This document shows, piece after piece, positions 36,190 to 45,329 of a stretch of DNA of 64,000 nt. The translations under genes were made by a program, and so were the position numbers. The notes below the pieces were generated by a model. That model saw only the letters and a list, made by a program, of their open reading frames with translations, had not been told where the DNA came from and ran no database searches. Positions within the stretch are counted from its first letter, which is position 1. Each line of letters begins with the position of its first letter. The stretch comes from JAFMDF01 sp965277445 (lineage in GTDB: Bacteria > Bacteroidota > Bacteroidia > Chitinophagales > Saprospiraceae): positions 1,922,001-1,986,000 of the forward strand of contig CBDICY010000013.1 in NCBI GenBank assembly GCA_965277445.1, given 5' to 3'.

Positions 36190-37155
36190 ATGCGATACTT
36201 CTCTTTCTCTTTGATTTGTTTGTTATTTGCCTGTATGGAACCTGCATCCACAGAAATCTCAGTTGAACAACAGTCCCCTGTTGCAGTTAACCAGTCTGAT
36301 AAGAAGGAAGCGAGACCAAAAGATGCCGGACATATGAGTCAAATAGTGAAACAACAAGAAAAATGCAAAATCGAAGGAGAAGTACTGGAAGACAATGAAT
36401 TATGGTTAAAAGATCAAGGAAAATTGGTTTGCATTATGGCAGATTCCAGTACTTATGATGCTAATTTGGGGATGAGTCATCGTATCTTAGAAGTATTCAA
36501 CACTTATACTTGCAAATTAGAAGTTAAATTAACGTTACCGATTAATACAAGTCCTGATTTCCCTTATTTTTTGGCAGATATTAATTATAATAACAACAGT
36601 AAAATAGTCGCTATTAAGGCAGCAAAAACAGTTTACTGTTTTGATTTGACGACTAAAAAAATGTTGCCACTATTAACACCTGCTTTTAAAACAAATAGGG
36701 TAGTAGCAGATCCTTCCTCTGGGACAATTATTCGGTTGGAATTATGGGAAGATTATTTAGTTGGATATGCCCAAGATAAAGGGGCTTTTGTTTTTGATTT
36801 AAACGGGGATAAAACGCCTCAACCCATTTTACCTTTTGCAGAATTTCAACTAGGAGAAACTAATTTTAATTCGTTATTTTTACTACCCTCTGAATCTGAT
36901 AAATATCAGGCTATCTTACCAAGTTTTGATTGGGAAGAAGAAGTATTCTCCATTAATCCAATTTTTAAAGTACCGCTTGAGATCCAAACAACTGTCCAAA
37001 AAAGTGCTTTAGATAATCCTTACATAGTCCTTCGAGAAAAGGAAAATAATAAGGCGCTATTGGTGGATATGCGAGCAATGAAAAATAAAGTCATACCAGA
37101 AGCATTTTCCACTAAAACAACAAAAGAAATATTAACTTGGGCTAAAGCAAATTAA
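36190..37155 (+). CDS. Lipoprotein of unknown function
   Basis: 321 residues from ATG 36190 (a start 48 bases upstream is open but would place the signal peptide internally). The signal peptide MRYFSFSLICLLFAC ends in a lipobox Cys, so the protein is membrane-anchored in the periplasm or at the outer membrane. The mature part has repeated beta-strand patterns such as GKLVCIMADSS, TVYCFDLTTKK and GAFVFDLNGDK, spaced as in a small beta-propeller. No catalytic motif is visible and the family is not recognised. Confidence 0.75.
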   Translation: MRYFSFSLICLLFACMEPASTEISVEQQSPVAVNQSDKKEARPKDAGHMSQIVKQQEKCKIEGEVLEDNELWLKDQGKLVCIMADSSTYDANLGMSHRILEVFNTYTCKLEVKLTLPINTSPDFPYFLADINYNNNSKIVAIKAAKTVYCFDLTTKKMLPLLTPAFKTNRVVADPSSGTIIRLELWEDYLVGYAQDKGAFVFDLNGDKTPQPILPFAEFQLGETNFNSLFLLPSESDKYQAILPSFDWEEEVFSINPIFKVPLEIQTTVQKSALDNPYIVLREKENNKALLVDMRAMKNKVIPEAFSTKTTKEILTWAKAN

Positions 37156-37246
37156 CGACTAGAAAAACGATGGATTTTTAACTCTGAAAGGCTAAAGTGT
37201 TCAAAATAAAGGGTAAAATTGTATCGCAACCCAGCTCCAACGGAGC

Positions 37247-37316
37247 GAAATATAATAACCTAGGGTGCAAACCCTAGGAAAGAAATATAATAACCTAGGG
37301 TGCAAACCCTAGGAAA
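37247..37316. repeat. Two tandem 35-bp units with CCTAGGGT palindrome
   Basis: The unit GAAATATAATAACC followed by TAGGGTGCAAACCCTAGG is repeated exactly twice. Each unit contains the palindrome CCTAGGGT-GCAA-ACCCTAGG. Directly upstream is a further small palindrome (AGCTCCAACGGAGC-like). Such modules occur as scattered intergenic repeats in Bacteroidota genomes (general knowledge). Confidence 0.9.
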
Positions 37317-37422
37317 GGAAATGAGAATCGAACAAAAGATACCATATCTTTTAAAAAACACTTAACTTGTAACTCAAATACGTTTTTCCTACCTCCCACC
37401 ACTTTTTAAAAACAAAACAACT

Positions 37423-40269
37423 ATGAACAACATTACTGCCATGTTAATGGGGGCAATTCTCTTTTTTGCTCAGACTTTAGCTGCCCAAACTGCTAATGAT
37501 AGCATTCGACCTTATACGGAATCTTTCCGACCAGGGGTTAATTTAGGCTACTTTCCGGGATTGAATAATGAAAATTTAGCGGATTTAGCGGCAGGAAATG
37601 CTGCCAATAATGTTCAAGGACTAGGTGCAAAATCCATCCGTACGGGTATCTTCAATGAATTTGTAGAAGTCTGGGGTTATGATTTTTTAGCAGAAACCTA
37701 TGACTATTTTGACGCAAGAGGCTTAAAAGAAAATACGGTCATTGTTGGATTTCCAGCCGCTTGGCAACGAGATCAAACTTTTCATTGCCCTGATAAGCAA
37801 TCGACGATGTTCGCTAATTTGTACGATCCCATTTTTGATACAGGAGAAAATGGAACGCCTGTCAACGATAATAATTACCTAGCCTTATACCTATATAAAT
37901 TGGTGACCCGATACCAAGACCATGTTCGATTTTGGGAAATATGGAACGAACCTGGTTCAGATTTACCAACTGGTTTTCAAGTGGGCTGGAGGAAACCAGG
38001 ATCTCCAGGCAACTGGTGGGAAAATGATCCCGACCCTTGTGATAATATTTTACATGCGCCCATTTCCCATTATGTGCGCACTTTAAGAGTAGCTTACGAG
38101 GTAATTAAGTTCGTTGATCCCGATGCTTATGTATCGGTAGCAGGTTTTGGCTATCCAGCCTTTTTAGATGCGGTTTTAAGAACGACCGACAATCCTTTAG
38201 ATGGAAGTCCGACAGCAGAATTTCCGCTTGGAGGTGGCGCCTATTTTGATGTATTTGGCAATCATGCCTATCCACATTTTGATGGTACAACTACCAATTT
38301 TGATGAAGGTCGATTCGAGCGGCATTCAGACCGAGCAGCAGATGGAATTGTCACTAGAAGATTTGAATTTGAGGAAGTATTGGCAAAATATGGATATGAC
38401 GGGATTAGGTATCCTTTAAAACCTTCGATCATTACAGAAGTCAATTTACCTAGAAAACAGTTTGGGAATTATATAGGTGGCATTGAAGTACAAACCAATT
38501 ATATTATCAAAGCATTTATTAAGGCAAAGATGAATAATGTCTATGCATTGCATCCGTATAACATGATAGAAAGAGATGACTTTGAGACCGCAAGCTCAGA
38601 ATTTGGCGTAATGGGGATGTATGAAAAATTTAATACACCTGGAGAACAAGTACCAATAGGCGAGGCGATCGCTTATAAAACGACTTCTGATTTATTATTT
38701 GAGACGGAATACGATGAAGTGCAGACCGAATTAATGCAAGTGCCTGATGGCATTAGAGGACATGCTTTTAGAACAGCAGCAGGCGATTATATTTATGCAC
38801 TTTGGGCAGAAACAAGTATTGATTTTTCGGAGGAAGCTAATGCGACCTATTCTTTTCCAAGCATTTTAGGCATAGATAGTTTAGCCTTAATTCGTTGGGA
38901 TTATTCGCAAGATCCACAAAGTAGTCGGATTGCTTCAAATAATATTACCTTAGATGCACGACCCATTTTTCTAAGTGCAAAAGCGGGAATTGCACCGCCA
39001 CCACCACCTCCGCCTACTGAATTAATACCAAATTTAGTACTTTCTTTGACGAGCGACAATACACAACCGGGGATTTACAGTACGACTAATTTACGATTAG
39101 ACATTGAGAATAATGGACAAGATACTGCTACCAATATTTTAGTGACTTTACCATTAACGAATGGAGAATTAGCTTATATTAAGGATACAACGACTGCTGG
39201 TAGTTACCGAAATTGGATAGGGGAGTGGACGATTCCTAGTATTCCTCATGGGGAAACCTATAGTTTAGAAGTTGAGGTGTTTACCTTGACGGATCAACTA
39301 ATTACTATCTTTTCAGAAATAAACGCCCATAATTATTTGGATGGAAATTCTACGCCAAACAATGGAATTTGTTGTGAACCACAGGAAGATGACGAAGCAA
39401 TAATTATTCTAAATGAAACCGATGAATGTATTTGTACTACCGAATTTACCCCTGTATGTGGATCCGATGGTATGACTTATAGCAATGCCTGCCTAGCGGA
39501 ATGTGCAGGAATAATCGACTATACGATGGATGCTTGCGCAGGAAATAATGGAATGATAGATTTAAGTTTAGACTTATTCATTGATAAGCCTAATTTTGTG
39601 ATTTATGAAACGGTTACTGCTTCCTTTTTACTAAGAAATGATGGTGATGTTACTGCCCGAAATATCCAAATCAAATTAAATGGTTATAATAATAATTTAG
39701 CTTATGCAAATCATACCTTATCAGCTGGTGAATATATAGATTGGGAAGGAGATTGGCAAATTGCCGAATTAAAAGCAGGGGAAGCAGCTACTTTAAGTAT
39801 AGGTTTATTCACCTTACAAGATAGTGTTCCTTACACCCTTTTTGCCCAAGTAACTACCGCTTCTCCAATAGATAGTGATTCTTCGCCAGCCAATAATGAT
39901 AGTTTAAGCCCCATAGAAGATGATGAGTCAGTTATAACTTTTACTCCTAACAATAACTTAAATGGGAATACGGCCGAATTTAGAAATGTAGCTGAAAAGA
40001 CCCAGGCCTTAGCCGTCCAGCAATTATTGCCAAATCCAGCTACAACGGAATTAAAAGTGCGGGTATTTAGCAAAAAAGAGACAAGAATAAAGCTGAAAAT
40101 ATTAACTATTCAAGGGCAAATATTGATGCAGCAAGAAGAAATAGTGAATGTAGGCGTTAATTTTGTGCAAATTCCCATCAATTTTTTACCTTCGGGTATT
40201 TATTTTATGATGCTAGAAGGTACGGGGAATCGACCAAAGCCAATGCGATTTGTGAAGCAGCGGTTGTAA
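37423..40269 (+). CDS. Secreted glycosidase-like protein with Kazal domain and T9SS tail
   Basis: 948 residues with a signal peptide (cut near LAAQ). Residues about 30-500 are a GH-A clan-type barrel: acid/base Glu in RFWEIWNEPGSD near residue 172, and candidate nucleophile in SIITEVNLPRKQ near 339. Residues 505-640 and 715-830 are two CARDB/DUF11-like beta-sandwiches (NLVLSLTSDNTQPGIYS; SLDLFIDKPNFVIYETVTAS). Between them, residues 667-706 carry a Kazal-type inhibitor fold, CICTTEFTPVCGSDGMTYSN, with the six-Cys pattern. The last 80 residues (LLPNPATTELKVRV to GIYFMMLEG) are a T9SS sorting domain. It is exported to the surface, where it may degrade a polysaccharide while the Kazal module blocks serine proteases. 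The GH family is not assigned. Confidence 0.88.
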   Translation: MNNITAMLMGAILFFAQTLAAQTANDSIRPYTESFRPGVNLGYFPGLNNENLADLAAGNAANNVQGLGAKSIRTGIFNEFVEVWGYDFLAETYDYFDARGLKENTVIVGFPAAWQRDQTFHCPDKQSTMFANLYDPIFDTGENGTPVNDNNYLALYLYKLVTRYQDHVRFWEIWNEPGSDLPTGFQVGWRKPGSPGNWWENDPDPCDNILHAPISHYVRTLRVAYEVIKFVDPDAYVSVAGFGYPAFLDAVLRTTDNPLDGSPTAEFPLGGGAYFDVFGNHAYPHFDGTTTNFDEGRFERHSDRAADGIVTRRFEFEEVLAKYGYDGIRYPLKPSIITEVNLPRKQFGNYIGGIEVQTNYIIKAFIKAKMNNVYALHPYNMIERDDFETASSEFGVMGMYEKFNTPGEQVPIGEAIAYKTTSDLLFETEYDEVQTELMQVPDGIRGHAFRTAAGDYIYALWAETSIDFSEEANATYSFPSILGIDSLALIRWDYSQDPQSSRIASNNITLDARPIFLSAKAGIAPPPPPPPTELIPNLVLSLTSDNTQPGIYSTTNLRLDIENNGQDTATNILVTLPLTNGELAYIKDTTTAGSYRNWIGEWTIPSIPHGETYSLEVEVFTLTDQLITIFSEINAHNYLDGNSTPNNGICCEPQEDDEAIIILNETDECICTTEFTPVCGSDGMTYSNACLAECAGIIDYTMDACAGNNGMIDLSLDLFIDKPNFVIYETVTASFLLRNDGDVTARNIQIKLNGYNNNLAYANHTLSAGEYIDWEGDWQIAELKAGEAATLSIGLFTLQDSVPYTLFAQVTTASPIDSDSSPANNDSLSPIEDDESVITFTPNNNLNGNTAEFRNVAEKTQALAVQQLLPNPATTELKVRVFSKKETRIKLKILTIQGQILMQQEEIVNVGVNFVQIPINFLPSGIYFMMLEGTGNRPKPMRFVKQRL

Positions 40270-40277
40270 AGGAATAC

Positions 40278-40494
40278 CGTTGCGGGTTACGAGTTGCGAG
40301 TTATATAGGATTTTGTTTAAATTCTGAGGGATTATAAATGTTTATTCTAATCGAAATCATACGGAAAGCCTTTCTAGAACTTAAAACTCTGAAAGGACTA
40401 AACCTTTTAAAATGAATTCTATTTTTTGTAAGACAACTTAATCTTAAGATTCTATTCGATTTAACTCGCAACCCGCAACTCGTAACCCGAATTA
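40278..40494. repeat. Inverted pair of GGGTTACGAGTTGC repeats
   Basis: GTTGCGGGTTACGAGTTGCG at 40282-40301 is matched in opposite orientation by CGCAACTCGTAACCCG-type sequence at 40462-40490. The two arms enclose about 160 bases with no gene, just before the TPR lipoprotein. Confidence 0.6.
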
Positions 40495-40513
40495 AATATC
40501 AAAACGAAAGACT

Positions 40514-41446
40514 ATGAAGTTAAAAATCCTCCTTTTATCGGTTGGCTTGATTACAATTTTCGCTTGTCAAGAACCGTCAAAAACTGTTGAAGTAAAAGTT
40601 GAACCAGTAGCAAAACCAGCTGCTTATACTTTAGATGGAAAACCCTTATTTAGTCCACCGCCTTCTACGAAATTATTAGAAAAGTATGAAAAACATTTAG
40701 CGAATTATCAAGTAAATCCAACAGCCGATAATCTAATTTGGTACGGTCGATTTGTAGCTTATCAAGGAAAATATGAGGAAGCCATTGCTATTTATACCAA
40801 AGGAATTGAACAATTTCCAGAAGATGCTCGAATCTATCGACATCGGGGGCATCGATATATTTCCATTAGAAAATTTAATAAAGCCATCAATGATTTTGAA
40901 AAGGCAAGTCAATTAATTGCGGGTAAAGAAAATGAGGTAGAACCAGATGGAATGCCGAATGCGCAAAATATCCCTGTAAGTACGCTACATGGAAATATTT
41001 ATTATCATTTGGGATTGGCGTATTATTTAAAGCATGACTTTCCGAAAGCATTGGCTGCCTATCAAAAATGTTTAGCGACTTCTAGTAATCCAGATAATGT
41101 CGTTTCTGCAACCCATTGGTTATATATGATTTTTCGCAGGATGAATCAAACAGAAGCGGCTTTAAAAGTGTTAGATAAGATAGCTGTTGAAATGCCCGTT
41201 ATCGAAAACCAAAGTTACCACCAGGCAACCCTTTTATATAAAGGCAAATTATTGATAACTGATTTATTGAAAACCGAAGGAGACGACAGTCCAAGTAATG
41301 ATGCTTTGGATTATGGGATAGCTAACTGGTATTTTTATAATGGCGATACCACAAAAGCTAAAGAAATGTTAGAAGAGATATTACAACGAAAAAGTTGGAG
41401 TTCTTTTGGGTATATTGCGGCAGAAAAAGATTATTTAATGATGTAG
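40514..41446 (+). CDS. TPR-repeat lipoprotein
   Basis: 310 residues. The signal peptide MKLKILLLSVGLITIFAC ends in a lipobox Cys. TPR motifs are clear: AYQGKYEEAIAIYTKGIEQFPED, HRYISIRKFNKAINDFEKA, and HLGLAYYLKHDFPKALAAYQKCL between residues 75 and 200, with a fourth (NWYFYNGDTTKAKEMLEEIL) near the end. It is a protein-interaction scaffold facing the periplasm. No enzymatic domain is visible. It is flanked upstream by an inverted repeat pair and downstream by a GTTGACT-family element, so it stands alone. Confidence 0.82.
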   Translation: MKLKILLLSVGLITIFACQEPSKTVEVKVEPVAKPAAYTLDGKPLFSPPPSTKLLEKYEKHLANYQVNPTADNLIWYGRFVAYQGKYEEAIAIYTKGIEQFPEDARIYRHRGHRYISIRKFNKAINDFEKASQLIAGKENEVEPDGMPNAQNIPVSTLHGNIYYHLGLAYYLKHDFPKALAAYQKCLATSSNPDNVVSATHWLYMIFRRMNQTEAALKVLDKIAVEMPVIENQSYHQATLLYKGKLLITDLLKTEGDDSPSNDALDYGIANWYFYNGDTTKAKEMLEEILQRKSWSSFGYIAAEKDYLMM

Positions 41447-41527
41447 GATGGTTGACCTTCAGTCAACCAGTTATCCTTTTAGAAATCAAAAATTTAGGTT
41501 GACTGAAAGTCAACCATCCAATAAAAT
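41446..41527. repeat. GTTGACT inverted repeat family, copy 2
   Basis: GGATGGTTGACCTTCAGTCA on the left is mirrored by TTGACTGAAAGTCAACCATC on the right. The right half and the following CCAATAAAATGG match the copy at 12070-12102. It lies in front of the MoeB-like gene. Confidence 0.75.
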
Positions 41528-41567
41528 GGTCTCTTCTCTCTCATCTATTAATAATTAAACGATTAAT

Positions 41568-42713
41568 TTGATAACCAATTCAATTTTGTCCCCATCAGAA
41601 ATGGCACGCTATGCTCGTCATTTAGCCATTCCCGAATTTGGAAAAGCCGCCCAAGAAAAATTAAAAGCAGCGAGTGTTTTAGTCATTGGTTCTGGAGGTT
41701 TAGGCAGCCCTTTATTATTGTATTTAACGGCAGCAGGTGTTGGCAATATTGGGATTGTTGACTTTGATGTTGTAGATGAAAGTAACCTTCAGCGACAAGT
41801 ATTATTTACAGTAGCAGATATAGGGCAATCAAAGGCGGAGACCGCTAAGAAAAGATTATTGGCTTTAAATCCACATGTAAATATCAAGGTATTTAATACT
41901 GCTTTTACTAAAGAAAATGCCTTTGAAATTGCTGATAATTATGATATTATTGCTGACGGAACAGATAATTTTCAAACTAGATATTTGACCAATGATGTTT
42001 GCGTCTTGACGGATAAAGTAAATATTTATGCGTCCATTTTTAGGTTTGAAGGGCAAGTTTCTGTATTTAATTATTTAAATGAAAACGGAGAAAGAGGACC
42101 TAATTACCGAGACTTATTTCCCCAACCACCACCTCCAGGAATGGTGCCTAGTTGTGCGGAAGGAGGTGTCTTAGGAGTTTTACCAGGTATTATTGGTAGC
42201 TTACAGGCGAATGAGGTGATAAAGGTAATTACGGGAGTTGGAGAACCTTTATCGGGACGTTTATTCTTATTTGATGCGGCTTCTTTTACAACTAGAAATT
42301 TAAAAATTAAGAAAAATCCAGCAATTAAGATTACGGAATTAATAGATTACGATCAATTTTGTGGAATTATTCCAAAAAAAGAAATAACAGCTATGGTTAA
42401 GGCAATAAGTGTACAGGAGTTAAAGCAATGGAGAGACGATGAGAAAGATTTTCAATTAATAGATGTCCGAGAAACTTACGAATATGATATTTGCAATTTG
42501 GAAGGAGAATTAGTGCCTTTAAATAAAATTTTAAATTATCAAAATAAAATTGCTACCAACAAACCTGTAGTCGTACAATGTAGAAGTGGGGTTAGAAGTG
42601 CCAACGCAATAAAAGTCTTGCAAAGCCAATTTGGGTTTGATAATTTATTCAATTTAGAGGGGGGTATTTTGGCTTGGGCTAGAGAAATAGATACGACTAT
42701 GCCGACTTACTAA
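41568..42713 (+). CDS. moeB: MoeB/ThiF-type adenylyltransferase with C-terminal rhodanese domain
   Basis: 381 residues from TTG 41568; homology begins at LSPSEMARYARHLAIPEFG, so TTG 41568 or TTG 41586 is needed, and the first ATG (41601) would cut into the conserved start. Residues 10-245 are the E1-like fold: nucleotide site VIGSGGLGSP, conserved DFDVVDESNLQRQ, and catalytic Cys in VPSCAEGGVLG near residue 203. Residues 280-380 are a rhodanese domain with active-site VVQCRSGVRSA. Such fusions activate the C-terminus of MoaD or ThiS-type carriers and supply the sulfur for molybdopterin or thiamin synthesis. No moa or thi genes are adjacent, so the carrier cannot be named. Confidence 0.92.
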   Translation: MITNSILSPSEMARYARHLAIPEFGKAAQEKLKAASVLVIGSGGLGSPLLLYLTAAGVGNIGIVDFDVVDESNLQRQVLFTVADIGQSKAETAKKRLLALNPHVNIKVFNTAFTKENAFEIADNYDIIADGTDNFQTRYLTNDVCVLTDKVNIYASIFRFEGQVSVFNYLNENGERGPNYRDLFPQPPPPGMVPSCAEGGVLGVLPGIIGSLQANEVIKVITGVGEPLSGRLFLFDAASFTTRNLKIKKNPAIKITELIDYDQFCGIIPKKEITAMVKAISVQELKQWRDDEKDFQLIDVRETYEYDICNLEGELVPLNKILNYQNKIATNKPVVVQCRSGVRSANAIKVLQSQFGFDNLFNLEGGILAWAREIDTTMPTY

Positions 42714-42745
42714 TTGGCAACTGATTGTCGTCCTAATACTTACAT

Positions 42746-44119
42746 TTATAGACTAATAGGTGCTTTCATGACGGTTTTGGCTTTGGTGGAGCCTGCGACT
42801 TTTAAATGCCTTGAGATGGTAAAAGTAAAGGTCGTACCAATGCCTTCGGTTGAGTTAACCGTAATTTTTCCATTATGATTTTCAACGATTCTTTTACAAG
42901 TAGCTAAGCCAATGCCTGTACCGGGGAATTCTTCAAAAGTGTGCAGTCGCTTAAACATCTCGAAGATATTTTTGATATACTTTTTTGGCATACCAATACC
43001 ATTATCTTTTACACGGAATAACCAAAAATCAGTCCTTTCCTCAAAAGTAAAGTGAACGGTTTTGTAATCAGATTTATTAAATTTAATCGCATTTTCAATT
43101 AGGTTCTGTACTAACTGTTCTATTTGTCTACTTTCACAAACAATTACTTCAGGAAAAGCGGCGGGTAAGTGGAGTTGTACATCTGGACGATTGATAGCAC
43201 TACTTAAACCATTTAAGACCACGCCAACTAACCGATCCATATTGACTGGTTTAAATTTCATACCTACTTTTCCTACTCTCGAATATTCCAATAAATCATC
43301 TACTGTCTGTTTCATTCTACTAACACCACTTGTAATAAATTGACTGTATTGTTTGATTTCTTCGTCGCCTAATTTATCTGTTTTACGGGTTAATAAGCCC
43401 ACAAAACCATCAATCGTCCGAAGTGGTGCTTTTAAATCATGAGACGCTACGTAGGCGAACCGTTCTAATTCCTGATTTTTTTCAGACAACTCTTTAGCTC
43501 TCTTTTCTGCTAATCTAGTTCTTTCTGTGACTTTATCTTCTAAAGTTTGATTTAAGATTTCTAGCTGATTACTGATATATGATTTTGAGGTCATTACGGC
43601 AAAATAGACAAAGCCAATAGCCAGCATAGATAAGAGCAAGATTCCTGCATCTGCTCCTAAATTTGGCGTTTTCAGCACTACAAAAGAAGTAATAACTATA
43701 ATGGTTGTAATAAAAATACCTAAACCAACTCTATCTCTAAAAACAATCCCTGCACCACAAAAAGAAAGGAAAAAACCAATGGTATATTCTGCTGTAAAAT
43801 GATTGACTTGACAGATCCAAACAATCCAAAGCATAAAGATATACAGCCCAAGATTGGCAAAAAAAGTCATGTATTTTTTAAAGAAATTTACTTTAAAGGA
43901 TAATAAACAGATGGCTAACCAATAAGCAGAAATTAGAAACCTGTGACTGTGAAACTCAATAGCATTGGGGTCTGCATATTTTAAGGCAAACCCAAAACAA
44001 GGAAGGAAGAACGCTAGTAATAGCGCATAAAATCGGAATACGATTAATTCATATTCTTTAGTGATAAAGTGATTTTTTAGGTGCTCTTTATCGAAGTAGT
44101 TGTGTAGTAGTTTCCTCAT
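42746..44119 (-). CDS. Membrane-bound sensor histidine kinase
   Basis: 457 residues. The first 190 contain six or seven hydrophobic segments that form a membrane sensor, followed by a coiled coil (ISNQLEILNQTLEDKVTERT). The kinase core (residues 215-440) has all boxes: H-box ERFAYVASHDLKAPLRTIDGF, N-box QNLIENAIKFNKS, G1 DNGIGM, F-box IFEMFKRLH and G2 GTGIGLAT. No response regulator is adjacent on this strand. The kinase diverges from the LytS-type fragment at 44445, and the two belong to different kinase classes. The ligand is unknown. Confidence 0.9.
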   Translation of the reverse strand: MRKLLHNYFDKEHLKNHFITKEYELIVFRFYALLLAFFLPCFGFALKYADPNAIEFHSHRFLISAYWLAICLLSFKVNFFKKYMTFFANLGLYIFMLWIVWICQVNHFTAEYTIGFFLSFCGAGIVFRDRVGLGIFITTIIVITSFVVLKTPNLGADAGILLLSMLAIGFVYFAVMTSKSYISNQLEILNQTLEDKVTERTRLAEKRAKELSEKNQELERFAYVASHDLKAPLRTIDGFVGLLTRKTDKLGDEEIKQYSQFITSGVSRMKQTVDDLLEYSRVGKVGMKFKPVNMDRLVGVVLNGLSSAINRPDVQLHLPAAFPEVIVCESRQIEQLVQNLIENAIKFNKSDYKTVHFTFEERTDFWLFRVKDNGIGMPKKYIKNIFEMFKRLHTFEEFPGTGIGLATCKRIVENHNGKITVNSTEGIGTTFTFTISRHLKVAGSTKAKTVMKAPISL

Positions 44120-44444
44120 TATAGCAGTATCTAGTAATTAGTTATCGAATGTAGCGGCGTATCATTCTAAGTGAATAGAATGTGTGGGAGGGTACATATT
44201 ACAGTCGATAGAGGGAGAGGGGAAAACTGCCCTTCAATTTAGTGATTCTCATTTAAATAAAGAGTAATTGATGTCTCAACACTCATTTATTTGATAACTA
44301 CAAGATTTATGCCTAGTATTTATAACAATTTAATTGTTTTGTAAAGAAACATGGTTATGTAAATTAATAGCATTTTTATGCAACCCTGCTTATGTTAAAT
44401 CAAAAGGAACTGTAATTTTTTATATTCCGAAGATTTTAGAAGTG
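44120..44444. other. Divergent intergenic region between two histidine kinases
   Basis: About 325 bases. A frame open from TTG 44334 into the LytS-like gene encodes a Cys-rich, unlikely stretch, so it is treated as non-coding. I see no promoter consensus and no repeat. It may hold the degraded remains of the sensor part of the LytS-type kinase. Confidence 0.4.
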
Positions 44445-45131
44445 ATGACTTTAGAATTTTGGGTAGTCCTTATTACGACCCTTTTTTATCTTTTTTTCAA
44501 TTGGTTTCAGCAAAACACGCAATTAGCCAATTTAAAAAGCGAAAAGCTAGAATCAGAACTCTCGTTTCTTAAAAGCCAAATTAACCCACATTTTTTCTTT
44601 AATATGCTAAACAACTTATATGCTTTAACTTTAGAAAATTCCAAGGCCGCACCAGGAGTCATTTTAAAATTATCCGATTTAATGCGTTACACGATATATG
44701 ACGGTAAAGAATCAGCCGTTTTGTTAGGGCAAGAAGTTATTTTTATTGAAAATTATCTAGAATTACAGAAAATCCGATTGCATAAGAAATCGGAAATAAC
44801 TTTTCAACAAAATATAAGCAATCCTAAATTAGCCATTCCTCCTCTGCTTTTCGTTATTTTTTTAGAAAACGCTTTCAAACATGGAGTAGAAACACTAAGA
44901 GATAATGCTATTGTTGATTTGCAATTAACAGAAAAAGACGGGTTGATAAAGTTTTATGTATTGAATAATTACGATCACGAAGAACGACAAAAAACGGGCG
45001 GACTTGGATTAGAAAATATTAAAAGAAGGCTAAAATTATTATTTGGCGCTACTTATAAATTAGAAATAGTGGATCAAGAAAATACATATCGAGTCTACTT
45101 AACTATAAATCTAATTAATTCTAATCAATAG
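44445..45131 (+). CDS. LytS-type histidine kinase, apparently N-terminally truncated
   Basis: 229 residues from ATG 44445. The His_kinase (PF06580) H-box FLKSQINPHFFFNMLNNLYAL (near residue 48) and the ATPase part with LENAFKHGVE and GGLGLENIKRRL are intact. Only one hydrophobic segment (FWVVLITTLFYLFFNW) precedes the H-box, whereas family members normally have four or more, so the sensor part has been lost. Next on the same strand is a LytTR response regulator with a frameshift, so this two-component pair looks partly decayed. Alternatively, the single helix could be enough for a minimal kinase. Confidence 0.75.
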   Translation: MTLEFWVVLITTLFYLFFNWFQQNTQLANLKSEKLESELSFLKSQINPHFFFNMLNNLYALTLENSKAAPGVILKLSDLMRYTIYDGKESAVLLGQEVIFIENYLELQKIRLHKKSEITFQQNISNPKLAIPPLLFVIFLENAFKHGVETLRDNAIVDLQLTEKDGLIKFYVLNNYDHEERQKTGGLGLENIKRRLKLLFGATYKLEIVDQENTYRVYLTINLINSNQ

Positions 45132-45133
45132 AC

Positions 45134-45310
45134 TTTATTCGGCGAAAGGCAAAGGGCTAATTGCTAGAGGGTTACTAAACGAATAATTTCAGAATAAATT
45201 TTAATAATTATCATGAAATTACGACTTGACTTAAGGTAGAAAACAAAAGATAAGGTAGAAATGTTTTTTATGAGTTTAATCCCTTCGCCTTTTGCCTTTC
45301 GCCGAATAAA
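45134..45310. repeat. Inverted repeat TTTATTCGGCGAAAGGC flanking a spacer
   Basis: TTTATTCGGCGAAAGGCAAA (45134-45153) reappears in reverse complement as TTGCCTTTCGCCGAATAAA near 45292-45310. The arms lie 130 bases apart in the gap between the LytS-like kinase and the response regulator. Confidence 0.75.
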
Positions 45311-45329
45311 ACACCATAAATTTAAAGCA

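Noticed and set aside
37201..37320. CRISPR array
   Set aside because: Two 35-bp units are directly adjacent with no spacers.
44334..44444. N-terminal extension of the LytS-like kinase from TTG
   Set aside because: Cys-rich, unlike any sensor region; the ATG at 44445 is a better start.
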